From NCBI GenBank assembly GCA_001870995.2, contig MLAV02000013.1, positions 62,001 to 126,000 of the forward strand: DNA of 64,000 nucleotides. Direction: 5' to 3'. This DNA comes from Chitinophaga sp. CB10 (GTDB lineage Bacteria > Bacteroidota > Bacteroidia > Chitinophagales > Chitinophagaceae). The stretch's first letter is position 1; each line of letters starts with the position of its first letter. Shown here one piece after another: positions 1 to 7,732 of the stretch. The position numbers were made by a program, and so were the translations under genes. Under the pieces are notes generated by a model. It ran no database searches. It was not told the DNA's origin and worked only from the letters and a program-made list of their open reading frames with translations.

Positions 1-40
1 ACTTTACAGTCCATTTGAGCCCCCGGCTCCTAAAATTAAG

Positions 41-1771
41 ATGACCATGGATATTAATATTCAAAACAAAGTAGCGCAATGGCTCAACGGCAATTACGAT
101 GCTGAAACAGTTGCCACGTTAAAGAAAATGCAGGCTGAAAACCCCGATGATCTTACCGATGCTTTTTATCGTAACCTCGAGTTTGGAACAGGCGGCCTGC
201 GTGGAATCATGGGTGTGGGTACCAACCGAATGAATAAATATACCGTAGGGATGGCCACCCAGGGGTTTGCCAATTACCTGAAAGAGAGTTTCCAGGGTGA
301 AATCAAAGTAGCGCTGGCCCATGACAGCCGCAACAATTCCCGTTTTTTTGCTGAAACCGCTGCCAATGTATTTGCGGCCAACGGTATCAAAGTATATCTC
401 TTCGAAAGCCTCCGCCCTACCCCGGAGCTGTCTTTCACCATCCGCCACCTGAATTGCCAGGGCGGCGTGGTTTGTACCGCTTCCCACAACCCGCGTGAAT
501 ACAACGGCTACAAAGCCTATTGGAATGATGGGGCCCAGCTGGTACCGCCACATGACAAGAATGTGATCCGCGAGGTAGAGAAGATCACCTCCCCGGACGA
601 AGTGAAATGGACCGGCGGAGAAGCCAACATTACCATCATCGGGAAAGAGGTGGACGAGGCTTACCTGCAGGAGCTGCAGAGCCTGAGCATCAACCCGGAT
701 ATCTGCAAACAACAGCACGACCTGAAAATCGTATATACGCCCATTCATGGCACCGGTATCACCATGGTGCCTGAAATTCTGAAACGATACGGCTTCACCA
801 ATGTGAACATCGTGGAAGAACAGGCTACCCCGGATGGTAACTTCCCTACCGTCGTATATCCAAACCCGGAAGAATCCGAAGCGATGAACCTGGGCCTGAA
901 AAAAGCCAAAGCCATTGATGCGGACATCCTCCTGGGTACTGACCCGGACTCCGACCGTGTAGGCATTGCCGTTAAGAACCTGAAAGGGGAATGGACCCTG
1001 CTGAACGGCAACCAGACGGCAGCCCTGCTGTTCAACTATATCATCGAACAGCGTAAGGAAAAAGGGTTGGCCAAACCGGAAGACTACGTTTGTAAAACCG
1101 TGGTAACCTCCGACCTGATCGATGTTTTTGCCGCCAAAAACAATATTACCTGCTATAACGTACTGACCGGTTTCAAATGGATCGCTGACCTGATCCGCCG
1201 CAAAGAGCCACAGGAGCGCTTCATCTGCGGTGGCGAGGAATCTTACGGGTATATGATCGGCCGCAATGTGCGCGATAAAGACGCCGTTTCCTCCGTGGCT
1301 ATGATCTGCGAAATGGCGGCCGTAGCGCGCAGCAACGGTAAATCCCTCTTTGAGCAGCTGATCGATATCTACATTAAATACGGTTATTACCTGGAACAAC
1401 TGATCTCCATTACCAAAAAAGGTATGAAGGGAGCGGACGAAATTGCGGAAATGATGCGCGGCTACCGGGAGAACCCTCCTGCCACCATCAACGGTTCCAA
1501 AGTGGTAACTATTTACGACTACCAGTTGCAGCAGATTAAGGACATCGCGACCGGCGATATCCAACCGATCGACCTGCCAAAATCCAACGTATTACAGTTC
1601 CTGCTGGCGGATGGCAGCAAAATATCTGCCCGCCCGTCCGGCACTGAACCTAAAATTAAATTCTATTTCAGCGTAAACGAGCCGCTGGCAAGCGCTGCTG
1701 ACTTTGACGCCGTTACGGCCAGGCTGGAACAGAAAATCAGCGGTATTATTTCAGACCTCGGCCTGAAATAA
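41..1771 (+). CDS. pgm: Phospho-sugar mutase (phosphoglucomutase/phosphomannomutase)
   Basis: Alpha-D-phosphohexomutase that interconverts the 1- and 6-phosphates of glucose or mannose in the cytoplasm, feeding sugar-nucleotide synthesis. The 576-residue product shows all four signature sites in order: the phosphoserine loop TASHNP with Ser148, the Mg-binding loop GTDPDSDRVG (Asp301, 303, 305), the sugar loop GGEESYGY, and the C-terminal phosphate loop RPSGTEPKIKFY. Length fits the long PGM2-like subfamily rather than the roughly 450-residue bacterial PMM type. An ATG two codons downstream (47) is an equally possible start. The exact sugar preference cannot be read from sequence. The gene ends at a strong hairpin at 1792-1827. 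Confidence 0.93.
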   Translation: MTMDINIQNKVAQWLNGNYDAETVATLKKMQAENPDDLTDAFYRNLEFGTGGLRGIMGVGTNRMNKYTVGMATQGFANYLKESFQGEIKVALAHDSRNNSRFFAETAANVFAANGIKVYLFESLRPTPELSFTIRHLNCQGGVVCTASHNPREYNGYKAYWNDGAQLVPPHDKNVIREVEKITSPDEVKWTGGEANITIIGKEVDEAYLQELQSLSINPDICKQQHDLKIVYTPIHGTGITMVPEILKRYGFTNVNIVEEQATPDGNFPTVVYPNPEESEAMNLGLKKAKAIDADILLGTDPDSDRVGIAVKNLKGEWTLLNGNQTAALLFNYIIEQRKEKGLAKPEDYVCKTVVTSDLIDVFAAKNNITCYNVLTGFKWIADLIRRKEPQERFICGGEESYGYMIGRNVRDKDAVSSVAMICEMAAVARSNGKSLFEQLIDIYIKYGYYLEQLISITKKGMKGADEIAEMMRGYRENPPATINGSKVVTIYDYQLQQIKDIATGDIQPIDLPKSNVLQFLLADGSKISARPSGTEPKIKFYFSVNEPLASAADFDAVTARLEQKISGIISDLGLK

Positions 1772-1791
1772 GCCTTGCTGTAAAACCCATT

Positions 1792-1827
1792 CCACTCCTT
1801 GCGCCACCAACCTGGCGCAAGGAGTGG
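1792..1827. terminator. Perfect 15-bp hairpin between pgm and the DUF2279 gene
   Basis: The arms 1792-1806 and 1813-1827 are exact reverse complements around a 6-base loop. There is no T-run after the right arm, so it is not a classical intrinsic terminator in either direction. It ends ten bases before the ATG at 1838, so it could also act as a 5'-leader structure or an mRNA 3'-end stabiliser for pgm. Confidence 0.6.
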
Positions 1828-1837
1828 CTTACCTGCT

Positions 1838-2776
1838 ATGAAGAACTTCCTGTGCATATCATTCTTATCGTTGCTGTTTCTGAGCGGCAAGGCGCAGGAG
1901 AAATTAGCCTTTTCCACCATTCCTGATACGACCATTCCCGCGCGGGTTACCATGCTTACCGGCGCTACCGTGGTGCTCTACGGCAGCGGACTGGCAGCGT
2001 TAAATGCAGCCTGGTACCGGGATTATCCCCGCAGCGCCTTTCACTTCTTCAACGATATGGATGAATGGAAGCAGATGGATAAGCTGGGGCATGTGTTCAG
2101 CGCGTATTTCATCGGGAAGTACAGCCGCGAGTTATGGCGCTGGTCGGGCCTGCCCCGCCGGCAGCAGATATGGATCGGCGGCCTGAGCGGGTTTGCCTAT
2201 CAATCAGTCGTGGAGGTGCTGGACGGATACAGCAGCGAGTGGGGATTTTCCTGGGGAGATATGGCGGCCAACGCGGCCGGCTCCGCCCTGTTGATCAGCC
2301 AGGAACTGGCCTGGAACGAACAGCGTATCCAGATTAAATTCTCCACGCATCCGGGCAGGTATGAAGGCGCGGAGCTGCGCGACAAAACCAACCAGCTCTT
2401 TGGAACGCGTTTCCTGGAGCGGGTATTGAAGGATTACAATGCGCAAACTTATTGGCTGTCCGTCAACCTGAGGTCCTTTGCGAAAAACTCGGGTATCCCC
2501 CTGTGGTTGAACGTTTCACTGGGTTATGGGGCAGACAATCTATATGGGGGCAATGCCAACTGGTGGCATGGCCCGGACGGACATCTGTTTGATTACCGTA
2601 GCACGCCCCGGATCAGGCAATTTTATCTTTCCCCCGATATTGATTTTACTAAAATCCCCACTAAGAAAAAAGGTGTGAAAGTTATTTTCCAGCTCCTGAA
2701 TATGTTGAAGTTTCCCGCGCCAACACTGGAATTGACGAGCCAGGGAAAGCTGCGCCTGCACCCGGTTTATTTTTAA
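1838..2776 (+). CDS. DUF2279-type predicted envelope protein
   Basis: Conserved Bacteroidota protein resembling DUF2279 (YfiM-like) predicted periplasmic or outer-membrane-associated proteins; function unknown. The start at 1838 was chosen because it begins a clean signal peptide (MKNFLCISFLSLLFLSGKAQ) and because the upstream TTG at 1799 lies inside the hairpin. After the leader there is a hydrophobic segment (about residues 35-55), then a DKLGHVFSAYFIGKYSRELW segment and Gly/Trp-rich helices (GLSGFAYQSVVEVLDGYS) typical of the family. It converges on the PyrR-like gene with only six bases between stop codons and no terminator hairpin. Confidence 0.75.
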   Translation: MKNFLCISFLSLLFLSGKAQEKLAFSTIPDTTIPARVTMLTGATVVLYGSGLAALNAAWYRDYPRSAFHFFNDMDEWKQMDKLGHVFSAYFIGKYSRELWRWSGLPRRQQIWIGGLSGFAYQSVVEVLDGYSSEWGFSWGDMAANAAGSALLISQELAWNEQRIQIKFSTHPGRYEGAELRDKTNQLFGTRFLERVLKDYNAQTYWLSVNLRSFAKNSGIPLWLNVSLGYGADNLYGGNANWWHGPDGHLFDYRSTPRIRQFYLSPDIDFTKIPTKKKGVKVIFQLLNMLKFPAPTLELTSQGKLRLHPVYF

Positions 2777-2782
2777 CGGCTG

Positions 2783-3280
2783 TTATTGTAAATAGGCAGA
2801 GAGAATATTATCCCCTTCCATTTCCACCATAACGGTATCCTGCATGGTGGTAGCGAGGGAAAAGCCTACAAAGTCCACCGAGAGGGGGAATGACTTATGC
2901 CGGCGGTCCACCAGCACGGCCGTTTGTATCTTCGCGGGAAGGAATTCCAGCAAGGGTTTCAGCGCGTAGAGCATGGTACGGCCGGAGTTAGCCACATCGT
3001 CCACCACTACGATCACTTTGCCGTTAAAATCCAGTTGTTCTGAAACAGTTACTGCGCCGGGTTGTTGTTTATCTAAACGCAGCTCGATGATGCGGGGCTT
3101 GAGCGGGGAGATCTGCTGCAGGATGCCGGCAATCTTTTGTGCAAGAATAAGGCCCCTGTCCCAGATACCTGCCAATATAATTTCTTCGCCATCGCTGTTA
3201 TGTTCATAGATTTCATAAGCGATGCGTTCTATCTTCTTTTGAATGATATCCGCTGTAAGAATTACGTTCCTGCTTTCCAT
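2783..3280 (-). CDS. PyrR-like phosphoribosyltransferase
   Basis: Type I phosphoribosyltransferase of the PyrR/uracil phosphoribosyltransferase group, 165 residues. The PRPP-binding motif is clear (VIVVVDDVANSGRTMLYAL, about residues 89-107), with an N-terminal segment (IILAGIWDRGLILAQKI) that matches the PyrR fold. In Gram-positive bacteria PyrR attenuates pyr operons; no pyr genes lie nearby here, so a regulatory role is unproven and simple salvage is possible. The promoter box TATTTTTG on this strand (3285-3292) sits exactly four bases from the ATG, predicting a leaderless transcript. It is divergent from the Fe-S gene at 3359. Confidence 0.8.
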   Translation of the reverse strand: MESRNVILTADIIQKKIERIAYEIYEHNSDGEEIILAGIWDRGLILAQKIAGILQQISPLKPRIIELRLDKQQPGAVTVSEQLDFNGKVIVVVDDVANSGRTMLYALKPLLEFLPAKIQTAVLVDRRHKSFPLSVDFVGFSLATTMQDTVMVEMEGDNILSAYLQ

Positions 3281-3284
3281 GCGT

Positions 3285-3292
3285 CAAAAATA
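3285..3292 (-). promoter_or_regulatory. -7 box TATTTTTG of the PyrR-like gene
   Basis: Exact match to the Bacteroidota TAnnTTTG element, read on the minus strand. Four bases separate it from the ATG at 3280, so transcription should begin at or next to the start codon. Confidence 0.65.
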
Positions 3293-3358
3293 GTGAAAAT
3301 ACGCATCTGCGTTGTTCGATTGAAAAAAAACATAAATTAGGGAGTCAAATCTGAAATA

Positions 3359-4681
3359 ATGCAAATTGTACAACAGTTGTTATTTGTAATTGCCTTTGGG
3401 GTGGCAGTGTACCTGTTTACCCAACAGGCGCGCCAGATAAGGAAGAACATTCTGCTCGGGCAGGACGAGGACCTGACGGACAGGCCGGACCTGCGCTGGA
3501 AGAACGTATTGCTCCTGGCTTTCGGGCAGAAGAAGATGTTCCGTAATCCATTGGTGGCTGTGCTGCACTTCTTCGTTTATGCCGGCTTCGTGATCATTAA
3601 CCTCGAAATTCTTGAGATTATCCTGGATGGTATTTTGGGCACACATCGTTTATTCGTTCCCGTATTGGGCAGCCTCTATCCCATCCTGATCGGACTGTTT
3701 GAAATACTGGCGGCGCTGGTGCTGATTTCCTGCGCCATCTTCCTGATCCGCAGGAATGTGCTGAAGATATACCGGTTTATGAGTCGCGACCTCAACGGGT
3801 GGCCGCGCTCCGATGCCAACTACATCCTCATTACTGAAATTGTACTGATGGCGTTGTTCCTCACCATGAATGCGGCGGACCAGCAAATGCAGGCCCGCGG
3901 CGCGGAACACTACATCGCTACCGGTTCCTTCTGGATCTCCGGTCACCTAAGTCCTTTATTCAACGGGCTTTCCGACAGTGCGGTCATCGCCATCGAAAGA
4001 ACCTGCTGGTGGCTGCATATACTGGGCATCCTGGCGTTTCTCAACTACTTGCCTTATTCCAAACACCTGCATATTATCCTCGCGTTTCCGAACGCTTACT
4101 ATGCGAAGCTGGAGCCCAAAGGAGAAATGGAAAACATGCCGGCCATACAACATGAGGTGAAGCTGATGCTGCAGCCGGAGCTGGCTTCCGAAGCGCCTGC
4201 CTCAGATGCGATCCCAAAATTCGGCGCCAAAGATGTGATGGACCTTACCTGGAAAAACCTGCTGGACGCTTACAGTTGTACAGAGTGCGGCCGCTGCAGC
4301 GCTGCCTGCCCGGCAAATATGACCGGCAAACTGCTCTCTCCCCGTAAGATTATGATGGACACCCGGGACCGTGTGACGGAAGTGGGTAAAAACATCAAAG
4401 CCAACGGCAGCTTCCAGGACGATGGTAAAACTTTATTACGTGATTATATTTCCGAAGAAGAGCTGCGCGCCTGCACCACCTGCAATGCCTGCGTACAGGA
4501 GTGCCCGGTGAGCATCAACCCGCTCGATATCATCCTGCAGCTGCGCCGTTACCTGGTGATGGAAGAGTCCAGCGCGCCGGCAGAGTGGACGGGCATGTTC
4601 AGCAATATTGAAAATAATATGGCGCCGTGGAAGTTTGGGCCGGAAGACCGGGAGAACTGGATACAGGAAATGAATAGCTAA
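3359..4681 (+). CDS. Membrane-anchored 4Fe-4S dicluster protein (Fe-S oxidoreductase subunit)
   Basis: Electron-transfer subunit with an N-terminal membrane domain and a C-terminal ferredoxin-like domain. Several hydrophobic helices occupy roughly residues 1-250, with NarI/HdrE-like spacing and histidines (HFFVYAGF, TCWWLHILG) that could bind haem. Two 4Fe-4S motifs follow: CTECGRCSAACP from residue 307 and CTTCNACVQECP from residue 372. The next gene, 16 bases downstream, encodes a CCG-domain protein, so the two probably form an HdrDE/GlpC-like complex passing electrons between the quinone pool and an unidentified substrate. The partner dehydrogenase cannot be told from the sequence. Confidence 0.85.
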   Translation: MQIVQQLLFVIAFGVAVYLFTQQARQIRKNILLGQDEDLTDRPDLRWKNVLLLAFGQKKMFRNPLVAVLHFFVYAGFVIINLEILEIILDGILGTHRLFVPVLGSLYPILIGLFEILAALVLISCAIFLIRRNVLKIYRFMSRDLNGWPRSDANYILITEIVLMALFLTMNAADQQMQARGAEHYIATGSFWISGHLSPLFNGLSDSAVIAIERTCWWLHILGILAFLNYLPYSKHLHIILAFPNAYYAKLEPKGEMENMPAIQHEVKLMLQPELASEAPASDAIPKFGAKDVMDLTWKNLLDAYSCTECGRCSAACPANMTGKLLSPRKIMMDTRDRVTEVGKNIKANGSFQDDGKTLLRDYISEEELRACTTCNACVQECPVSINPLDIILQLRRYLVMEESSAPAEWTGMFSNIENNMAPWKFGPEDRENWIQEMNS

Positions 4682-4697
4682 CTAAAAAATTATCCCG

Positions 4698-5477
4698 ATG
4701 CGTATAAAAACTATGGCAGAATATGCCGCCAACGGCGAAACCCCGGAAGTCCTCTTTTGGGTAGGATGCGCCAGCAGCTTTGATCAGCGTACACAAAAGA
4801 TCACGAAAGCGTTTGCAACCATTCTCGATAAGGTGGGCGTGCAGTTTGCGGTGTTGGGCCGAGAGGAAAGCTGTACCGGCGATCCCGCCCGCCGCGCAGG
4901 CAATGAATTTATTTTCCAGATGATGGCTCAGAGCAATATACAGGTATTGAATATGTACGGGGTGAAAAAAATTGTGACTACCTGTCCCCATTGCTTTAAT
5001 ACGATTAAAAATGAATATCCTGCCCTGGGTGGGGAGTATGAAGTGATCCACCATACCACGTACCTGCAGCAGCTGATTGATGCAGGTAAAATTGTGTTGA
5101 AAGAAGGAGGAGCGTTTAAAGGAAAAAAGATCACGTACCATGATTCCTGTTACCTGGGCCGTGCCAATGATATATATGAAGCGCCGCGAAAAGTGCTGGA
5201 AATACTAGACGCCGAGCTGATAGAAATGAAGCGTTGCCGCAGTAAGGGGCTTTGCTGCGGGGCCGGCGGCGCGCAGATGTTCAAGGAGGAGGAGAAAGGC
5301 AATGTGCGCATCAACACCGAGCGCGGGCGCGAGGCAGTGGATACCGGGGCCTCCGTGGTAGCGGCCAACTGTCCGTTTTGCATGACCATGCTCACGGACG
5401 GCGTGAAGGAAGCCGGCAGGGAAGACAGCGTGAAGGTGCTGGACCTGGCGGAAATCATCGCCGAGAGTCTTAAATAA
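4698..5477 (+). CDS. CCG-domain Fe-S protein (HdrB/GlpC-like)
   Basis: Soluble partner of the preceding membrane Fe-S protein. The 259 residues carry two cysteine-rich CCG-type repeats: CPHCFNTIKNEYP with an upstream CASSFDQ, and GLCCGAGGAQMF followed by ANCPFCMTML near the C-terminus. Such repeats bind a noncubane 4Fe-4S cluster in heterodisulfide reductase subunit B and occur in GlpC, LutA and succinate dehydrogenase SdhE. Co-transcription with the upstream gene is likely (16-base gap). No lactate- or glycerol-oxidising gene is next to it, so the substrate is open. Confidence 0.85.
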   Translation: MRIKTMAEYAANGETPEVLFWVGCASSFDQRTQKITKAFATILDKVGVQFAVLGREESCTGDPARRAGNEFIFQMMAQSNIQVLNMYGVKKIVTTCPHCFNTIKNEYPALGGEYEVIHHTTYLQQLIDAGKIVLKEGGAFKGKKITYHDSCYLGRANDIYEAPRKVLEILDAELIEMKRCRSKGLCCGAGGAQMFKEEEKGNVRINTERGREAVDTGASVVAANCPFCMTMLTDGVKEAGREDSVKVLDLAEIIAESLK

Positions 5478-5488
5478 CGAGAAATGCC

Positions 5489-5496
5489 TAATTTTG
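5489..5496 (+). promoter_or_regulatory. -7 box TAATTTTG before the gene at 5501
   Basis: Exact TAnnTTTG match, with four bases (5497-5500) between it and the ATG. The same spacing is seen at 3285 and 40739. It would give the small gene its own leaderless transcript although it follows the Fe-S genes closely. Confidence 0.65.
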
Positions 5497-5500
5497 CAGT

Positions 5501-6001
5501 ATGAACAAGATAAATTTCCCTGAAGGATTTTCTCCTGCTTCCAGGGTTTGGATATATCAGAGCAATCGACCATTCAACGAACGGGAAGTCCTGGAGATCA
5601 ACGAGCAACTGGATCAGTTCACCTCCCAGTGGAACGCGCATGGCGAGCCGGTTAAAGGCTGGGGTGGCGTAGTAATGAACCAGGTAATCATATTAATGGC
5701 GGACGAAACCCTGACGACGGTCAGCGGTTGCAGTACGGACAGCTCCGTACGGGTGATCAAGAGCCTGGAACGCCAGTACGAAGTAAACCTTTTTGACCGC
5801 CTCCTGCTGGGTTTTGTAGTGAAGGACAAGGTACAGCTGCTGCCGTTGCAGCAGGTGCCGTATGCCCTTGAAAAGGGGTATATCGACGAAAACACGCTGT
5901 ATCTGAATAATACCGTGCTGACGAAGGCGGACCTGGATACCAAATGGCTGGTGCCGCTGAAGGACAGCTGGCTGGGAGCTAAGTTTGGGGTGAAGGCGTG
6001 A
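5501..6001 (+). CDS. Conserved Bacteroidota protein of unknown function
   Basis: A 166-residue cytoplasmic protein with no signal peptide or membrane segment. Homologues are often labelled ABC transporter ATPase, but no Walker A, Walker B or ABC signature is present, so I do not carry that name over. Recognisable features are SSVRVIKSLERQYEVNLFDR in the middle and a conserved-looking GCSTDSS segment. It sits after the Fe-S pair and has its own -7 box. I cannot assign a function. Confidence 0.8.
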   Translation: MNKINFPEGFSPASRVWIYQSNRPFNEREVLEINEQLDQFTSQWNAHGEPVKGWGGVVMNQVIILMADETLTTVSGCSTDSSVRVIKSLERQYEVNLFDRLLLGFVVKDKVQLLPLQQVPYALEKGYIDENTLYLNNTVLTKADLDTKWLVPLKDSWLGAKFGVKA

Positions 6002-6030
6002 TATTATATTATTTTAAAAGAATTTAAACG

Positions 6031-6168
6031 GGTGTGTCAGGGTGATGCACCCGATTTTTTTTTATGCTTGGCGGATGCACCCGGTTTTGATGCCCGGTCG
6101 GATACATCCGTTTTTTATGCCTGGTCGGATACTGCCGTTTTATGCCTGGCCGGATGCACCCTATTATT
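6031..6168 (+). repeat. Degenerate tandem array of terminator-like units
   Basis: Five imperfect units of about 25-30 bases follow one another: 6031-6063, 6064-6089, 6090-6116, 6117-6141 and 6142-6168. Units 2-5 begin ATGC(T/C)(T/C)GG and carry a GGAT-N-rich CC core followed by a T-run. The first unit is a working intrinsic terminator: arms 6040-6044 and 6048-6052 (GGGTG/CACCC) then nine Ts. Unit 3 retains a stem (CGGAT/ATCCG) and a T-run; later units are weaker. Confidence 0.8.
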
Positions 6169-6231
6169 ATACCCCCCTCCCATAACCCAATCATATAAAT
6201 GACATTCTGTCATTTTTCATTTTTTATTCCT

Positions 6232-6253
6232 TATTTTTGCCATCCTAAATTTG
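6232..6253 (+). promoter_or_regulatory. Two tandem -7 boxes upstream of miaB
   Basis: TATTTTTG at 6232-6239 and TAAATTTG at 6246-6253 are both exact TAnnTTTG matches, 14 bases apart. The second overlaps the TTG codon at 6251, which therefore is unlikely to be the miaB start. Confidence 0.6.
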
Positions 6254-6262
6254 AGTAAGGAA

Positions 6263-7678
6263 ATGCTGGATCAGATCACAAAAGTGCATGACGAAAGCCG
6301 CCAGGGAGAAGCATTCGCCCCGGCTGCTACCCAACCTAATACATATAATAAGAAATTCTATATTGAAAGTTATGGCTGCGCCATGAACTTCAACGACAGC
6401 GAAATCGTGGCTTCCATATTAAACGAGGAGGGCTTTGGCGCTACCCGTAATATGGAAGAAGCGGACCTTATCCTCGTCAATACCTGCTCCATCCGCGAAA
6501 AAGCAGAGCAAACCGTACGCAACCGGCTCAACGAATTCAAAGGCGCCAAAAAGCGCAACCCCGGCCTGCTGGTAGGCATACTCGGCTGCATGGCGGAACG
6601 GCTCAAAGCCAAACTCCTCGAAGAGGAAAAACTGGTGGACATGGTAGTAGGCCCGGACGCCTACAGGAGCCTGCCCGCCCTCATTGCCGAAGCCGAAGGC
6701 GGACAAAAAGCCGTGAACGTGCTGCTCTCCAGGGAGGAAACCTATGGCGATATCAGCCCGGTGCGCCTGGATAACAACGGCGTTACCAGCTTCGTTTCCA
6801 TCATGCGGGGCTGTAATAATATGTGTACCTTCTGCGTAGTACCGTTTACCCGTGGCCGTGAGCGCAGCAGGGATGCTTACTCCGTCGTGCGCGAAGCAAG
6901 GGAACTATTTGAAAAAGGCTACCGCGAGGTAACCCTGCTCGGTCAAAACGTGGACTCCTACTACTGGACCAGCGAATCCGGGGACGAAACCGTCACCTTC
7001 GCCATGCTCCTGGAAAGAGTAGCCCAGATCAATCCGCTGCTGCGCGTACGCTTCAGCACCTCCCACCCGAAAGATATTACAGATGAAGTACTCTTCACCA
7101 TGGCGAAGTACGAAAACATCTGCAACTATATCCACCTGCCGCTCCAAAGTGGCAGCACCCGCGTACTGCAACTCATGAACCGTACCTACACCAAAGAATG
7201 GTATTTGAGGAAAGTAGACCGGATCCGTGAAATCCTTCCTGACTGCGGCATTTCTACAGACATCATCTGCGGATTCTGCACAGAAACGGAAGAAGAACAC
7301 CGGGAAACCATGGAAGTAATGGAATATGCCCGTTACGACCTCGCCTATATGTACTTCTACTCCGAGCGCCCCGGCACCCTGGCTGCACGCCGCTACCAGG
7401 ACGATATTCCGGAAGAAGTGAAAAAAAGGCGGCTCGCAGAGGTAGTGGAACTGCACCGCAAACACTCCCTCGAAGGTATGCAGCGCGAAGTGGGCCGCAC
7501 CTATAAAGTACTGGTGGAAGGCGCCTCCAAACGTTCTGCAGAAGAACTGTTTGGCCGCAACGACCAGAATAAGGTGATTGTTTTCCCTAAAGAAAACTAT
7601 CAGAAAGGAGATTATGTTATGGTGAAGGTGGAAAGCTGTACTTCGGGAACGTTACGGGGAAAGGCAGTGAGTGAATAA
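6263..7678 (+). CDS. miaB: tRNA-2-methylthio-N6-isopentenyladenosine-37 synthase
   Basis: Radical SAM methylthiotransferase that converts i6A37 to ms2i6A37 in tRNAs reading UNN codons. Domains run in the family order: N-terminal UPF0004 with cysteines in ESYGCAMNF, NTCSIREKAEQ and GILGCMAER for the auxiliary cluster; radical SAM domain with RGCNNMCTFCVVPFTRGRE; C-terminal TRAM domain. The ATG at 6263 is preferred over the TTG at 6251 because the TTG is part of a -7 box and AAGGA lies just before the ATG. MiaA, which makes its i6A substrate, is at 60086-60985. The gene leads a block of envelope genes. Confidence 0.96.
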   Translation: MLDQITKVHDESRQGEAFAPAATQPNTYNKKFYIESYGCAMNFNDSEIVASILNEEGFGATRNMEEADLILVNTCSIREKAEQTVRNRLNEFKGAKKRNPGLLVGILGCMAERLKAKLLEEEKLVDMVVGPDAYRSLPALIAEAEGGQKAVNVLLSREETYGDISPVRLDNNGVTSFVSIMRGCNNMCTFCVVPFTRGRERSRDAYSVVREARELFEKGYREVTLLGQNVDSYYWTSESGDETVTFAMLLERVAQINPLLRVRFSTSHPKDITDEVLFTMAKYENICNYIHLPLQSGSTRVLQLMNRTYTKEWYLRKVDRIREILPDCGISTDIICGFCTETEEEHRETMEVMEYARYDLAYMYFYSERPGTLAARRYQDDIPEEVKKRRLAEVVELHRKHSLEGMQREVGRTYKVLVEGASKRSAEELFGRNDQNKVIVFPKENYQKGDYVMVKVESCTSGTLRGKAVSE

Positions 7679-7732
7679 GTAAAGCGGGTAGCTGAAACAA
7701 TTTTAAACAACTCAAAAGAGGCTTAACGACAT

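Noticed and set aside
119..1564. A 481-codon open frame on the minus strand inside pgm
   Set aside because: It is the antisense shadow of pgm, has no family motif, and such long shadows occur in all the GC-rich genes here.
1799..1837. TTG start for the DUF2279 gene
   Set aside because: It sits in the middle of the hairpin stem and would put 13 odd residues before a clean signal peptide.
5501..6001. Database-style label ABC transporter ATPase
   Set aside because: No Walker A, Walker B or signature motif is present in the 166 residues.
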